Below are positions 1 to 7,618 of a stretch of 11,008 nt of DNA, piece by piece. Made by a program: the position numbers and the translations under genes. This DNA comes from JBMTVN01 sp046047235. Its GTDB lineage: Bacteria; Verrucomicrobiota; Verrucomicrobiia; Limisphaerales; JAHDYP01. Position 1 is the first letter of the stretch. Each line of letters begins with the position of its first letter. The stretch spans positions 1 through 11,008 of the forward strand of contig JBJOII010000167.1 in assembly GCA_046047235.1 (NCBI GenBank), given 5' to 3'. Below the pieces are notes generated by a model. It saw only the letters and a program-made list of their open reading frames with translations. It was not told where the DNA came from and ran no database searches.

Positions 1-43
1 GAAGTAACCGCTGCTCGTAGTCCGGTTCCAGGGTGCGTGCCAT
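1..43 (-). CDS. 5' end of an unrecognised protein gene, cut by the left window edge
   Basis: Reading leftward from an ATG at 43-41, the minus strand stays open to the edge and encodes MARTLEPDYEQRLL. A purine-rich AGAGG lies 2 nt upstream of the ATG, closer than ideal for a ribosome binding site. The gene starts 68 nt downstream of the stop of the GH30 gene on the same strand, so the two could share a transcript. Fourteen residues are too few to assign a family: the fragment is charged and shows no signal peptide. It could be a chance reading, but the initiator, the purine-rich leader and the same-strand neighbour make a real gene more likely than not. Confidence 0.45.
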   Translation of the reverse strand, partial: MARTLEPDYEQRLL

Positions 44-107
44 CGCCTCTCAAAGACGTACCTCACTCAAATCAAGTTACCGACTTTTGAGACAATCTCG
101 GCACCGC

Positions 108-125
108 GTCCCTACCTTTGCGAGG
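108..125. repeat. Short dispersed repeat, copy 1 (GTCCCTACCTNNGCGAGG)
   Basis: This 18-nt word matches 7671-7688 at 16 of 18 positions; only the two central bases differ. It overlaps the stop codon of the GH30 gene (complement of 112-114), so the last codons of that gene lie in the repeat. The second copy abuts a GC-rich hairpin. Two copies in 11 kb suggest a dispersed intergenic element, but chance similarity is not excluded without a genome-wide count. Confidence 0.4.
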
Positions 126-1575
126 TTGTGGCGGGATTGTGCCACTGGAATGTGGCGACTGATTTGGGTTGGAGGGTGGTGTTGAAGCTGAGGTTGCGCC
201 AGTGGATGGAGTGATCGCGGGGGGTGTTGGCTGGATTGGCGAGGATGAGGAGGAGGGAATCATCGGGGTTTTGGAAGGCGACATGGGATGTGGAGCCGGT
301 GCTTTCGGATGAGGCGATGCGTGTGGCGCCGGGGGTGATGAATTTCATGAACTGGCCGTAGATATAGTAATCGGCGCGGTATTCGGTTTGGAGAGTGTTG
401 CGGTTGAGCACGATGATGGTGGGGTCGCAGTCGTGGAAGCCGGAGACATTGGGCTGGCCTTGGTGATCGATCATGGTGACCCAGGCGTTGTAGCTGCGGG
501 CCCAGTTGCGGAAGTAGGAGATGATTTCGGTGGCGCCGTGGGCACCGTAGACCGAGCCTTCCGTGAAGTAGACGGGTTTATCGGGGAACTGCTGGTGGAG
601 GAGCGACATGGCGCCGGGTTCACCTTCGTAGAGGTGGAAGGCGCTGCCATCGACGTATTGTGCAGCTTTTGGGTCTTTGAGGATGGTGGCGGGGAAGTTC
701 GGGTTGTTGAAGTTATGGTCGAAAGCCCAGACGAGGGTTTTGATGCCGCGGGTTTGGAACAGCGGCCCGAGGTGGTCGCGGATGAAGTCGCGTTGTTGTT
801 CTGCGGTCCAGAGGCAACTGGGGTAGGGTTCGGGGCCGAACTCGGGTTCATTTTGGAGGGTGAGGGCGTGGATCTGGATGCCTTCTTGCTGGTAGGCCTC
901 GATGAACTTTGCGAGGTATTCGGCGAAGTAGGGGTAGCATTCTTTCCTGAGCGAACCGCTTCCGTAGCGGCCATTGGTTTTCATCCAGGGAGGGGGTGTC
1001 CAGGGTGAGGCGAGGAAGCGGAGTTGCGGGTTGAGTTTTAGGGCGGACTTGAGAGTGGGCAGGAGGTATTCGCGGTCGCGATCGATGCTGAAGTGTTTGA
1101 GTTCGGGGTCTTCCTGGCCCGGGGGCATGTCGTCGTAAGTGTAGAAGGGGCCGGGGGCGAAGTCGGATGTGCCGATGCAGATGCGCATGAGGTTCATACC
1201 GATGCCTTGGGTGGGGTGCACGAGGCTTTCGAGTATGCGTTCACGCTGGTTGGGGGGGAGGAGGGAGAGGTTGTAGCAGGTGCTGTGTTCCAGTGAGCTT
1301 CCGAGTCCGAGGATGGTTTGGAAGCGGGTGGTGTCGTCGATGTGGATGGCGGTTGGGAGTAGGGGGCTATTTGGGGTGAAGTGGAGGTCGGGTTGTTGGG
1401 TGAGGCGGGTCTGGAGGTTTTCGGAGGAGGTCCACCAATGGATGGCCGCGGTTGGGGTGGCTGGGGTATTTGACTGGGTGGCTGGGGTTGCGTCCTGGTT
1501 GCTACTGGTGCAGCTGGTGGCCAGCAGGCAGAGGAGGAGGCAGGTTTTGGACAGGGTGCTCAGGCTTTGCGTCAT
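112..1575 (-). CDS. GH30-family glycoside hydrolase, predicted lipoprotein
   Basis: Predicted retaining beta-glycosidase of family GH30 (glucosylceramidase-like fold), 487 residues. The N-terminus MTQSLSTLSKTCLLLCLLAT is a lipoprotein signal with a lipobox-like LATS-C at Cys22. The residue after Cys is Thr, not Asp, so an outer-membrane or surface location is likely. A Thr/Pro/Ser-rich linker follows. The catalytic (beta/alpha)8 barrel starts near residue 85 (FQTILGLGSS). It holds the SPWTPPPWMKTNG segment typical of GH30, the predicted acid/base Glu243 in TLQNEPE and the predicted nucleophile Glu339 in YFTEGS. The C-terminal beta-sandwich includes YGQFMKFITPGATRIAS (about 406-422) and runs to the end. 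Both catalytic residues are present, so the enzyme is probably active. The substrate (glucan, xylan or fucoside) cannot be read without subfamily alignment. The reading frame extends upstream to an ATG at 1734, but those 53 residues are low-complexity Pro/His/Thr and would bury the signal peptide, so the ATG at 1575 was chosen. No Shine-Dalgarno is visible. Confidence 0.9.
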   Translation of the reverse strand: MTQSLSTLSKTCLLLCLLATSCTSSNQDATPATQSNTPATPTAAIHWWTSSENLQTRLTQQPDLHFTPNSPLLPTAIHIDDTTRFQTILGLGSSLEHSTCYNLSLLPPNQRERILESLVHPTQGIGMNLMRICIGTSDFAPGPFYTYDDMPPGQEDPELKHFSIDRDREYLLPTLKSALKLNPQLRFLASPWTPPPWMKTNGRYGSGSLRKECYPYFAEYLAKFIEAYQQEGIQIHALTLQNEPEFGPEPYPSCLWTAEQQRDFIRDHLGPLFQTRGIKTLVWAFDHNFNNPNFPATILKDPKAAQYVDGSAFHLYEGEPGAMSLLHQQFPDKPVYFTEGSVYGAHGATEIISYFRNWARSYNAWVTMIDHQGQPNVSGFHDCDPTIIVLNRNTLQTEYRADYYIYGQFMKFITPGATRIASSESTGSTSHVAFQNPDDSLLLILANPANTPRDHSIHWRNLSFNTTLQPKSVATFQWHNPATTSQR

Positions 1576-1610
1576 GGGGGATGGGGGTTGAGGGGTGTTG
1601 GGGTTTTGGG
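1576..1610 (+). other. G-quadruplex-type motif at the start of the GH30 gene
   Basis: The + strand carries five G-runs at 1576-1580, 1583-1587, 1592-1595, 1600-1603 and 1608-1610, separated by loops of 2 to 4 nt. This matches the usual intramolecular quadruplex pattern. It begins directly upstream of the GH30 initiator (1575-1573), and the G-rich strand is the template for that gene, so the mRNA leader would be C-rich. It could form when the duplex opens, or it could just reflect the G-rich + strand. Confidence 0.5.
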
Positions 1611-1898
1611 TTTGGTGTTGGCTAGGATGGCTGGTGGGTGGTGGGCATGGAGTCCGGCAGCGGTGCGTGAGTATGCGTATTTGGTTTGGAGGAATAGGAG
1701 GGTGGTGCGGGTGGGGAGTTTCAAGTGGAAACATTGCCCTGATTTTGCTGTGTAGCCTAGGGGTGAAGCTGAGGGTGGTGGTGGTTTCTTTTGGTTGTCA
1801 AAGGGGGGATGACCCTCCTAGTTTGGCGCATCAGCCTGGTCCTGACCTGATGGGTCTTTTGCGTAATGACGATGGCACCTTTGTTTCGAGGCATGGAG
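1576..1898. promoter_or_regulatory. Divergent intergenic control region between the GH30 and PSD1-family genes
   Basis: No credible gene lies in this stretch between two oppositely transcribed genes, so the promoters of both should be here. No clear -35/-10 pair stands out on either strand. Visible elements are the G-quadruplex-type motif at 1576-1610 and a 5-bp inverted repeat GTTTC-AAGTG-GAAAC at 1718-1732, a plausible but weak operator. For the plus-strand gene, GAGG at 1888-1891 sits 7 nt before the ATG at 1899 and is the best ribosome-binding candidate. The region is inferred to be regulatory from gene layout, not from a recognised site. Confidence 0.4.
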
Positions 1899-4800
1899 AT
1901 GTGGAAGTGTGTGAGGGTTTTGGTTTTCGGGTTGGTGTGTTTGGGTGGGGTGGAGGCAGCGGGGACAGATTCCTCCGGCGTTGAGTTTTTCGAGTCCCGG
2001 ATTCGACCGGTGCTGGTTCAGGACTGTTATGATTGTCACAGCACGGCCACGAAGCAGAAGGGTGGGTTGAATCTGGATCATCGGTTGGGTTGGCAGGCGG
2101 GAGGTGACAGTGGGCCGGTGATTGTGCCGGGGCATCCGGAGGAGAGTTTATTGATCCGGTCGATTCGCCATGAGGAACCGGATCTACAGATGCCGAAGTC
2201 CGGGGCGAAGCTGGATGATGCGATTTTGGAAGATTTTGCGGAGTGGGTGAGGATGGGGGCGCCTGATCCCCGGGACGAACCGCCATCGGCTGAGCAGGTT
2301 GCGGCGGATCGGGATTGGGGGGCGGTGATGGAGCGGCGCAAGAAGTGGTGGAGTTTCCAGGCGATTACGCGGCCGGAGGTGCCGGCGGGGGAGTGGTCGG
2401 ACCATGTGGTGGACCGGTTTATTGAGGCGGGGTGGCAGGAGCGGGGGTTGAGGCCGGTTGGAGCGGCCGGGCCGGGGGTGTTGGTGCGTCGGCTTTTTCT
2501 GACCTTGATTGGGCTGCCGCCGACGCCGGATCAGGTGGAGGAATTTGAGGCTGCGTATGCCGTGGATACGGAGGGTGCGGTGGGACGTCTGGTGGATGCG
2601 TTGTTGGCGAGTCCGCATTTCGGGGAGCGTTGGGCGCGGCATTGGATGGATTGGATCCGGTATGCGGAATCGCATGGGTCGGAGGGGGATCCTGCGATTG
2701 TGAATGCGCATCTTTATCGGGATTACCTGATTCGGGCGTTGAACGAGGATGTACCGTATGACCAGTTGGTGCGTGAGCACATTGCGGGGGATTTACTGGA
2801 GACGCCACGCATCAACGAGGAGCTGGGCATTCAGGAATCGCTGGTTGGCACGGCGCACTGGAGGATGGTGTTTCACGGTTTTGCGCCGACGGATGCGCTG
2901 GACGAGCGAGTGCGGTTTACCGATGACCAGATCAACGTGTTCTCCAAGGCGTTCCTCGGGTTGACAGTTTCGTGTGCGCGCTGTCACAACCACAAGTTTG
3001 ATGCGATCAGCCAGGAGGACTACTACGCGTTGGCTGGGATTTTGGGGTCTACCCGTCCTTCGCGTCGGGCCATTGATGTGGAGGAGTGTCAGCCCGGGGC
3101 TGGGGAGGCGATGGTTGAGATTGGGGGGGAGGTTCGAGCTGTGGTTGCGGGTGAGTGGCTTCGGCAGCTTGCGGGGTTGCGGGAGCGTTTGATTGAGCCG
3201 GAGGTGCTGAGTGTGGCGGCGGGTTCAGGGTCGCATCTTTTGTATCCCTTGTGGTTTCTGGCTGAGGCAGAGGATCCTGAGGTGGCCCTGGCTCGTTTGA
3301 GGGCGGGTTGGGAGGCGGACGATGCGGCGTGGCAGGGGCATTTGGAGCATGAGTATGGGCTGCGGTGGAATTTGGCCGGGGAGGGTGATTACCGGCTGTG
3401 GTTTCGGGAGGGTGCGGGGTTGGGTTCGGTTCCCGTGCGGGCGGGTGCGTTCAGCGTGAGTCCGGAGGGGGAGCAGGTGATTAGCGGCATCTTTCCGGGT
3501 GGGGTGTATACCCATCTGCGATCCACCAAGCAGGGAGGGCTGCTGACGTCGCCGGATTTTCAGTTGGAGGGTGATTATGAGTTGTGGTTGCGGGTTCGGG
3601 GTGATGGGGGGGCGATGGCGCGGTATGTGGTCCAGAACTATCCGAGGGACGGCACGGTGTATCCGGTACATCGCATGGGGAGTGATGAGGCTGGCTGGCA
3701 CTGGAAGCAGTTTGACCTGGCGTATTGGCGGGGGGACGACGTTCACATTGAGCTGGCTACGGCAGCGGATGCGCCGTTGCTGGCTTCGGGTGAGGCGAGG
3801 TCATGGTTTGGCATTCGTGAGGCGGTGTTGGTTGAGAAGGGGACGATGACACCTCCGCGAGAGCCGCGTCGGTATCTTGCTCCGGTTTTGGGGAGGGCGG
3901 GGTCGGTGCATTCGTTGGGGGAGATGGTGGAGGTTTATATCCGTGCGATTGAGCTGGCGATTCGGGCGTGGCAATCCGACAGCCTGAGTGATGACGAGGC
4001 GGAGCTGCTGGATGAGTGTCGTCGGTTGGGTGTGTTGCCGAACCGGCTGGATCGTTTGGCGGGTGCGGGTGAGTTGATGGGGCGATATCGGGAGCTTGAG
4101 GGGGGGATTCCGGTTGCGCAGCGGGTTCCGGCTTTGGCGGAGTGGCGGGGACGGGACCAGGCCTTGTATGACCGGGGCAATCACAAGGTTCCGCTGGATC
4201 GGGTGCCCCGGCGTTTCCTGGAGGCGATTGATGCCTCGCCTTACCAGACTGAGTGGAGTGGCCGGCGTGAGCTGGCGGAGGATGTGTTGCGGGAGGACAA
4301 CCCGTTTACGCGCCGGGTGATCGTCAATCGTGTATGGCATCATTTGTTTGGCCGGGGGATTGTGGCGACGCCGGATAATTTTGGACGGTTGGGGGCGTTG
4401 CCGACCCATCCGGCATTGCTGGATCATCTGGCGAGTTATTTTAGTGAGGAGGCGGGTTGGTCGTTGAAGGCGCTGATCCGGCATGTGGTGTCCAGCAGGA
4501 CATGGCAACTGGGCAGTGTTCCTTCGGCTGAGGCAGAGCGGTTGGATCCGGAGAACGAGGGGTTGTCGCATTTCAGTGTGCGGCGTTTGGAGGCGGAGGC
4601 CATTCGGGATTCCGTCCTGCAGGCATCGGGACGGCTGGAGCCTGCGATGTATGGGAGGGCGGTGGATGGCATGCAGCCGCGGCGTTCCGTGTATGTGAAC
4701 GTGATCCGGAATCGGCCGGATCCGTTCCTGGCGGTGTTTGATGCGCCTTTACCGTTTTCGGCCCAGGGCAGGCGGAGTGTGACGACAGTGCCTGCGCAAT

Positions 4801-5951
4801 CATTGGCGATGATGAACGGGGAGTTTGTGGTGGAGAGCGCCCGGGCTTGGGGCGGGGCGCTGTCGAGGTGGTCGCAGGAGGTGGGTCGGTCCGAGGTGAT
4901 TGACTCCGTTTGGCGGGCGGCATTTGCGCGGCGTCCTTCGTCTCAGGAGACGGAGCAGGTGTTGGCCTTCATGGACAGCCAGCTTGCGGCTTATGAGGAG
5001 GTGGTGCGGGCACTGGAGAGGGAGCGTGGCGAGCTGGTGGAGGTCGAGTTGAAGCTGGAGAGATTGCTGGAGCTGGGGCGTTCACGGGTTGGGACTGGAC
5101 GTGAGGCCGGGCTGGTGGACGGAGCTTTTCTGAAGCCGGTTTCGCAGTGGTTATTTGAGTTGGATGGGGGGGATTCCGTGGGGTCGCTGGATCTGACGTT
5201 GCGAGGGGGTGCGCGGGTGGAGGATGGGGCGTTGGTCTTGGGTGGGGGTGACTCGTTTGCGGTGAGTTCGAGCATTCAGCAGGATCTTCGGGCGAAGAGC
5301 ATGGAGGTCTGGGTTCAGTTGGCGGACTACGAGCAGCGCGGTGGCGGGGCGATGTCGATCCAGACGCTGGACGGGGCTGTATTTGATGCGGTGGTTTTTG
5401 GAGAGCAGGAAGCCCGGCGCTGGATGGCGGGCAGTGATGTTTTCCGGCGAACGCAGAGCTTTGCCGGGCCGGCTGAGGAGGATGCGGTGGAGGCGCCGGT
5501 TCATATCGTGATCACGTATGGTGCCGATGGTGAGGTGACGGCTTATCGGAACGGGGAGGTTTATGGCCGGGCTTACCGGGTGGGGTCGCCGGTGAGCTTC
5601 AAGCGGGGAGAGGCGGAGCTGCTCTTTGGTCTGCGGCATGGTGGAGCCTCGGCGGGGCGGTTGTTGTCGGGCCGGATTCACGAGGCCCGGCTGTATGATC
5701 GGGTGTTGAGTGCGGAGGAGGTGTTGGCGGCGGCGAATCGGGATACGGGGTATGTATCGCGGTCGAGTTTGCTGGGGGCGCTGTCGGCGGAGGAGCGGCA
5801 GGAGTGGGATAAGGGGGTGAGCCGGCGTGAGCGGTTGGGCGAGAGCATTCGAGAGCTGGAGGCGGGGGTAGGGGGTGAGGCGGCTGAGGAGGTATGGAAT
5901 GATCTGGCCCTGGCGATTTTTAACATGAAGGAGTTCATCTATGTCCGGTGA
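1899..5951 (+). CDS. PSD1-family planctomycete-type cytochrome c domain protein (PSCyt1-DUF1549-DUF1553) with LamG-like domain
   Basis: Large exported protein, 1350 residues from this start. A Sec-type signal (MWKCVRVLVFGLVCLGGVEA, cleavage after VEA) is followed by PSCyt1, about 32-125, with a haem c motif CYDCH (43-47) and a possible distal Met98 in LQMP. DUF1549/PSCyt2 spans about 167-385, with GLPPTPDQVEEF, HFGERWARHWMDWIRYAES and a second CxxCH at 359-363 in CARCHNHKFDAI. A beta-rich insert lies at about 488-648 (YELWLRVRG, WFGIREAVLVEKG). The DUF1553/PSD1 core, about 763-1028, includes NPFTRRVIVNRVWHHLFGRG. A Glu/Arg/Leu-rich probable coiled coil (1025-1061) and a LamG-like sandwich (about 1084-1281) follow. 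The family's closing signature, here LALAIFNMKEFIYVR, comes only at the very end. Molecular function is not established for the family; a periplasmic redox or glycan-related role with the downstream DUF1501 protein is inferred. In-frame ATGs at 1866, 1872 and 1893 are alternatives; 1899 has the best-spaced GAGG and the cleanest signal peptide. Confidence 0.9.
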   Translation: MWKCVRVLVFGLVCLGGVEAAGTDSSGVEFFESRIRPVLVQDCYDCHSTATKQKGGLNLDHRLGWQAGGDSGPVIVPGHPEESLLIRSIRHEEPDLQMPKSGAKLDDAILEDFAEWVRMGAPDPRDEPPSAEQVAADRDWGAVMERRKKWWSFQAITRPEVPAGEWSDHVVDRFIEAGWQERGLRPVGAAGPGVLVRRLFLTLIGLPPTPDQVEEFEAAYAVDTEGAVGRLVDALLASPHFGERWARHWMDWIRYAESHGSEGDPAIVNAHLYRDYLIRALNEDVPYDQLVREHIAGDLLETPRINEELGIQESLVGTAHWRMVFHGFAPTDALDERVRFTDDQINVFSKAFLGLTVSCARCHNHKFDAISQEDYYALAGILGSTRPSRRAIDVEECQPGAGEAMVEIGGEVRAVVAGEWLRQLAGLRERLIEPEVLSVAAGSGSHLLYPLWFLAEAEDPEVALARLRAGWEADDAAWQGHLEHEYGLRWNLAGEGDYRLWFREGAGLGSVPVRAGAFSVSPEGEQVISGIFPGGVYTHLRSTKQGGLLTSPDFQLEGDYELWLRVRGDGGAMARYVVQNYPRDGTVYPVHRMGSDEAGWHWKQFDLAYWRGDDVHIELATAADAPLLASGEARSWFGIREAVLVEKGTMTPPREPRRYLAPVLGRAGSVHSLGEMVEVYIRAIELAIRAWQSDSLSDDEAELLDECRRLGVLPNRLDRLAGAGELMGRYRELEGGIPVAQRVPALAEWRGRDQALYDRGNHKVPLDRVPRRFLEAIDASPYQTEWSGRRELAEDVLREDNPFTRRVIVNRVWHHLFGRGIVATPDNFGRLGALPTHPALLDHLASYFSEEAGWSLKALIRHVVSSRTWQLGSVPSAEAERLDPENEGLSHFSVRRLEAEAIRDSVLQASGRLEPAMYGRAVDGMQPRRSVYVNVIRNRPDPFLAVFDAPLPFSAQGRRSVTTVPAQSLAMMNGEFVVESARAWGGALSRWSQEVGRSEVIDSVWRAAFARRPSSQETEQVLAFMDSQLAAYEEVVRALERERGELVEVELKLERLLELGRSRVGTGREAGLVDGAFLKPVSQWLFELDGGDSVGSLDLTLRGGARVEDGALVLGGGDSFAVSSSIQQDLRAKSMEVWVQLADYEQRGGGAMSIQTLDGAVFDAVVFGEQEARRWMAGSDVFRRTQSFAGPAEEDAVEAPVHIVITYGADGEVTAYRNGEVYGRAYRVGSPVSFKRGEAELLFGLRHGGASAGRLLSGRIHEARLYDRVLSAEEVLAAANRDTGYVSRSSLLGALSAEERQEWDKGVSRRERLGESIRELEAGVGGEAAEEVWNDLALAIFNMKEFIYVR
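5928..5933 (+). promoter_or_regulatory. Ribosome binding site AAGGAG of the DUF1501 gene, inside the preceding gene
   Basis: AAGGAG ends 7 nt before the ATG at 5941 and is the strongest Shine-Dalgarno in the window. It lies within the last codons of the PSD1-family gene, whose TGA is at 5949-5951. It fixes the DUF1501 start and points to translational coupling, so the two proteins are probably made in a fixed ratio. Confidence 0.75.
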
Positions 5952-7380
5952 TCTTTACCGGTATTCGAGGCGTCGGATGCTGGAGAAGTGTTCGAGTGGC
6001 TTTGGCATGCTGGCGTTGGCTGGCCTGATGAGTCAGGGGAAATCGGGTCTGTTGGCGGGGCCGGAGCGGCATCGGGCATTGATCCGTCCCCAGAAGGCCC
6101 GGAGTGTGATCCTGTGCTACATGTCGGGTGGGATTTCGCATTTGGACTCGTTTGATCCGAAGCCCCGCCTGAGGGATGAAGCGGGGAAGCCGATGCCGTT
6201 GAAGGTGGAGCGCACGCAGTTCAACAACAACGGTACGATATTGCCGTCGCCATTTGAGTTTCGCCAGTACGGCCAGAGTGGTCTGGCGGTGAGCAGCATC
6301 TTTCCGCATATCGCGGAGTGTGCGGATGACCTGGCGGTCATCCGGTCGATGACCACGGCGGTGAACGAGCATGCCCAGGGCAATTTTGCGATGCACACGG
6401 GCTTTCCGTTTCTCGGTCATCCGAGTGCCGGTGCATGGATCAGTTACGGTTTGGGGTCGGCGAACGAGAACCTGCCCAGTTACGTTACGCTGGAGAGCGG
6501 TCATGCGATCCCGCCCCATGGCGGTGCGGGGCTGTATAGCAGCGGTTTTCTTCCAGCCCAGCATCAGGCGTCGATTCTGCAGGCCGATGGCGCGGTGGCT
6601 GTGGATAACATCAGGCCGAGCCAGGCGATGGGCCTGCAGCGTTCGCGGCTGGATTTTGTGCGCCGGATTGATCGCGGCTTCAACACCAGCATTCAGGGTC
6701 ATGGGGATGTTGAGGCGGCGATTGCGAATTACGAGACGGCTTATCGCATGCAGACGTCGGTTCCCGAGATTTGCGATATCAGCAAGGAGTCCGCCGCCAC
6801 GCGCCAGCTCTACGGGCTGGATGATCCGCACCCGGAGAAGGCAGCGTATGCACGGCAGGCGCTGCTGGCCCGTCGCCTGGTGGAGCAGGGCGTGCGATTC
6901 ATTGAGCTCTCGTGCCTAACCGAGAACATTGGTGCAGGCGGCGCAGCGAATCCATGGGACCAGCACGGCGACCTCGAGAAAGGTCATCGGGCAATGGCTT
7001 ATCAGGTGGACCAACCCATCGCCGGACTCATCAAGGACCTGAAGAGCCGCGGATTGCTGGATCAAACGCTGATCATCTTTACCGGTGAATTCGGTCGCAC
7101 GCCCTTCTCCCAGGGATCGAATGGACGGGATCATAATCCCTATGGCTTCAGCCTCTGGCTCGCGGGAGGCGGCGTGCAGGGCGGAGTCGTGCGGGGCGCG
7201 ACCGACGACTACGGGTACCATGTCGTTGATCAGCCGACGACGATCTACGATCTTTGGGCCACGGTTCTGCATCAGCTGGGTTTGGACCATGAGTTGCTCA
7301 CTTACCGCTACGCCGGGCGTGATGTCCGCCTGACGGATGTGCACGGGAATGTGCTGCACGATCTGGTGGGGGGCGTGTAG
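5941..7380 (+). CDS. DUF1501 family protein with Tat-type signal
   Basis: DUF1501 proteins (Pfam PF07394) belong to the alkaline phosphatase/sulfatase-like superfamily and typically sit beside PSD1-family genes; their reaction is not established. This copy has 479 residues, a normal full length. The N-terminus carries a twin-arginine-like motif SRRRML (9-14) followed by a hydrophobic stretch (FGMLALAGLM), so export of a folded protein through Tat is likely. Conserved family segments are CYMSGGISHLDSFDPKP (59-75), MHTG (151-154), WDQHGD (339-344), FTGEFGRTP (380-388), GRDHNPYGFSLWLAGGGVQG (395-414), a GATDDYGY segment near 420, and RDVRLTDVHGNVL (460-472). The His/Asp positions in these segments suggest a retained metal-binding site (inference). 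It overlaps the upstream PSD1 gene by 11 nt and is coupled to it. The last third is richer in C than the first two thirds. Confidence 0.92.
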   Translation: MSGDLYRYSRRRMLEKCSSGFGMLALAGLMSQGKSGLLAGPERHRALIRPQKARSVILCYMSGGISHLDSFDPKPRLRDEAGKPMPLKVERTQFNNNGTILPSPFEFRQYGQSGLAVSSIFPHIAECADDLAVIRSMTTAVNEHAQGNFAMHTGFPFLGHPSAGAWISYGLGSANENLPSYVTLESGHAIPPHGGAGLYSSGFLPAQHQASILQADGAVAVDNIRPSQAMGLQRSRLDFVRRIDRGFNTSIQGHGDVEAAIANYETAYRMQTSVPEICDISKESAATRQLYGLDDPHPEKAAYARQALLARRLVEQGVRFIELSCLTENIGAGGAANPWDQHGDLEKGHRAMAYQVDQPIAGLIKDLKSRGLLDQTLIIFTGEFGRTPFSQGSNGRDHNPYGFSLWLAGGGVQGGVVRGATDDYGYHVVDQPTTIYDLWATVLHQLGLDHELLTYRYAGRDVRLTDVHGNVLHDLVGGV

Positions 7381-7403
7381 AGATTTGCGCTGGGCGCAAA
7401 TCT
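7381..7403 (+). terminator. Perfect 10-bp hairpin directly after the DUF1501 stop; possible terminator
   Basis: AGATTTGCGC-TGG-GCGCAAATCT begins on the first base after the TAG of the DUF1501 gene: ten perfect pairs closed by a 3-nt loop. No U-tract follows (next bases CAGTACC), so it is not a standard intrinsic terminator. It may act with Rho, stabilise the 3' end of the PSD1-DUF1501 transcript, or be the first unit of the hairpin cluster that follows. Confidence 0.35.
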
Positions 7404-7582
7404 CAGTACCCGCCTCCCGGCGGGTCGGTCCTTCGACAGGTTGGCGGCGCCTTGCGCCGCTGACTGTGGCTCCGCCCGTTGGGCGGGACTGACTACGGAC
7501 TGTGGGGTCGCATGGCGACCCTGACGGTCAGGACGGTGACTACTCTCTCCGCTCTCCTGGTTTCTCGCGCCTGCGGCGCGCT

Positions 7583-7618
7583 CGATCCCGATCCTGATCC
7601 CGATAGCGATTTCGATGG
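7583..7618. repeat. Six tandem CGATNN hexamers
   Basis: Hexamers start every 6 nt from 7583: CGATCC, CGATCC, TGATCC, CGATAG, CGATTT, CGATGG. The GAT core is invariant and only the last two bases drift (plus one C to T). Read as codons the plus strand would give alternating Asp-Pro and Asp-Ser/Phe pairs, but there is no credible gene here, so a slippage-derived intergenic repeat is preferred. Confidence 0.65.

Noticed and set aside
388..1008. Long plus-strand reading frame of 206 codons
   Set aside because: It lies opposite the GH30 gene, whose catalytic and structural motifs are unmistakable; the plus frame is open only because of the skewed composition.
1576..1734. 53-residue N-terminal extension of the GH30 protein
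   Set aside because: Low-complexity Pro/His/Thr sequence placed before a clear lipoprotein signal peptide; the internal ATG at 1575 is the better start.
2184..2780. Long minus-strand frames inside the PSD1-family gene
   Set aside because: Arg/Pro-rich shadows of the real plus-strand gene with no family motifs.
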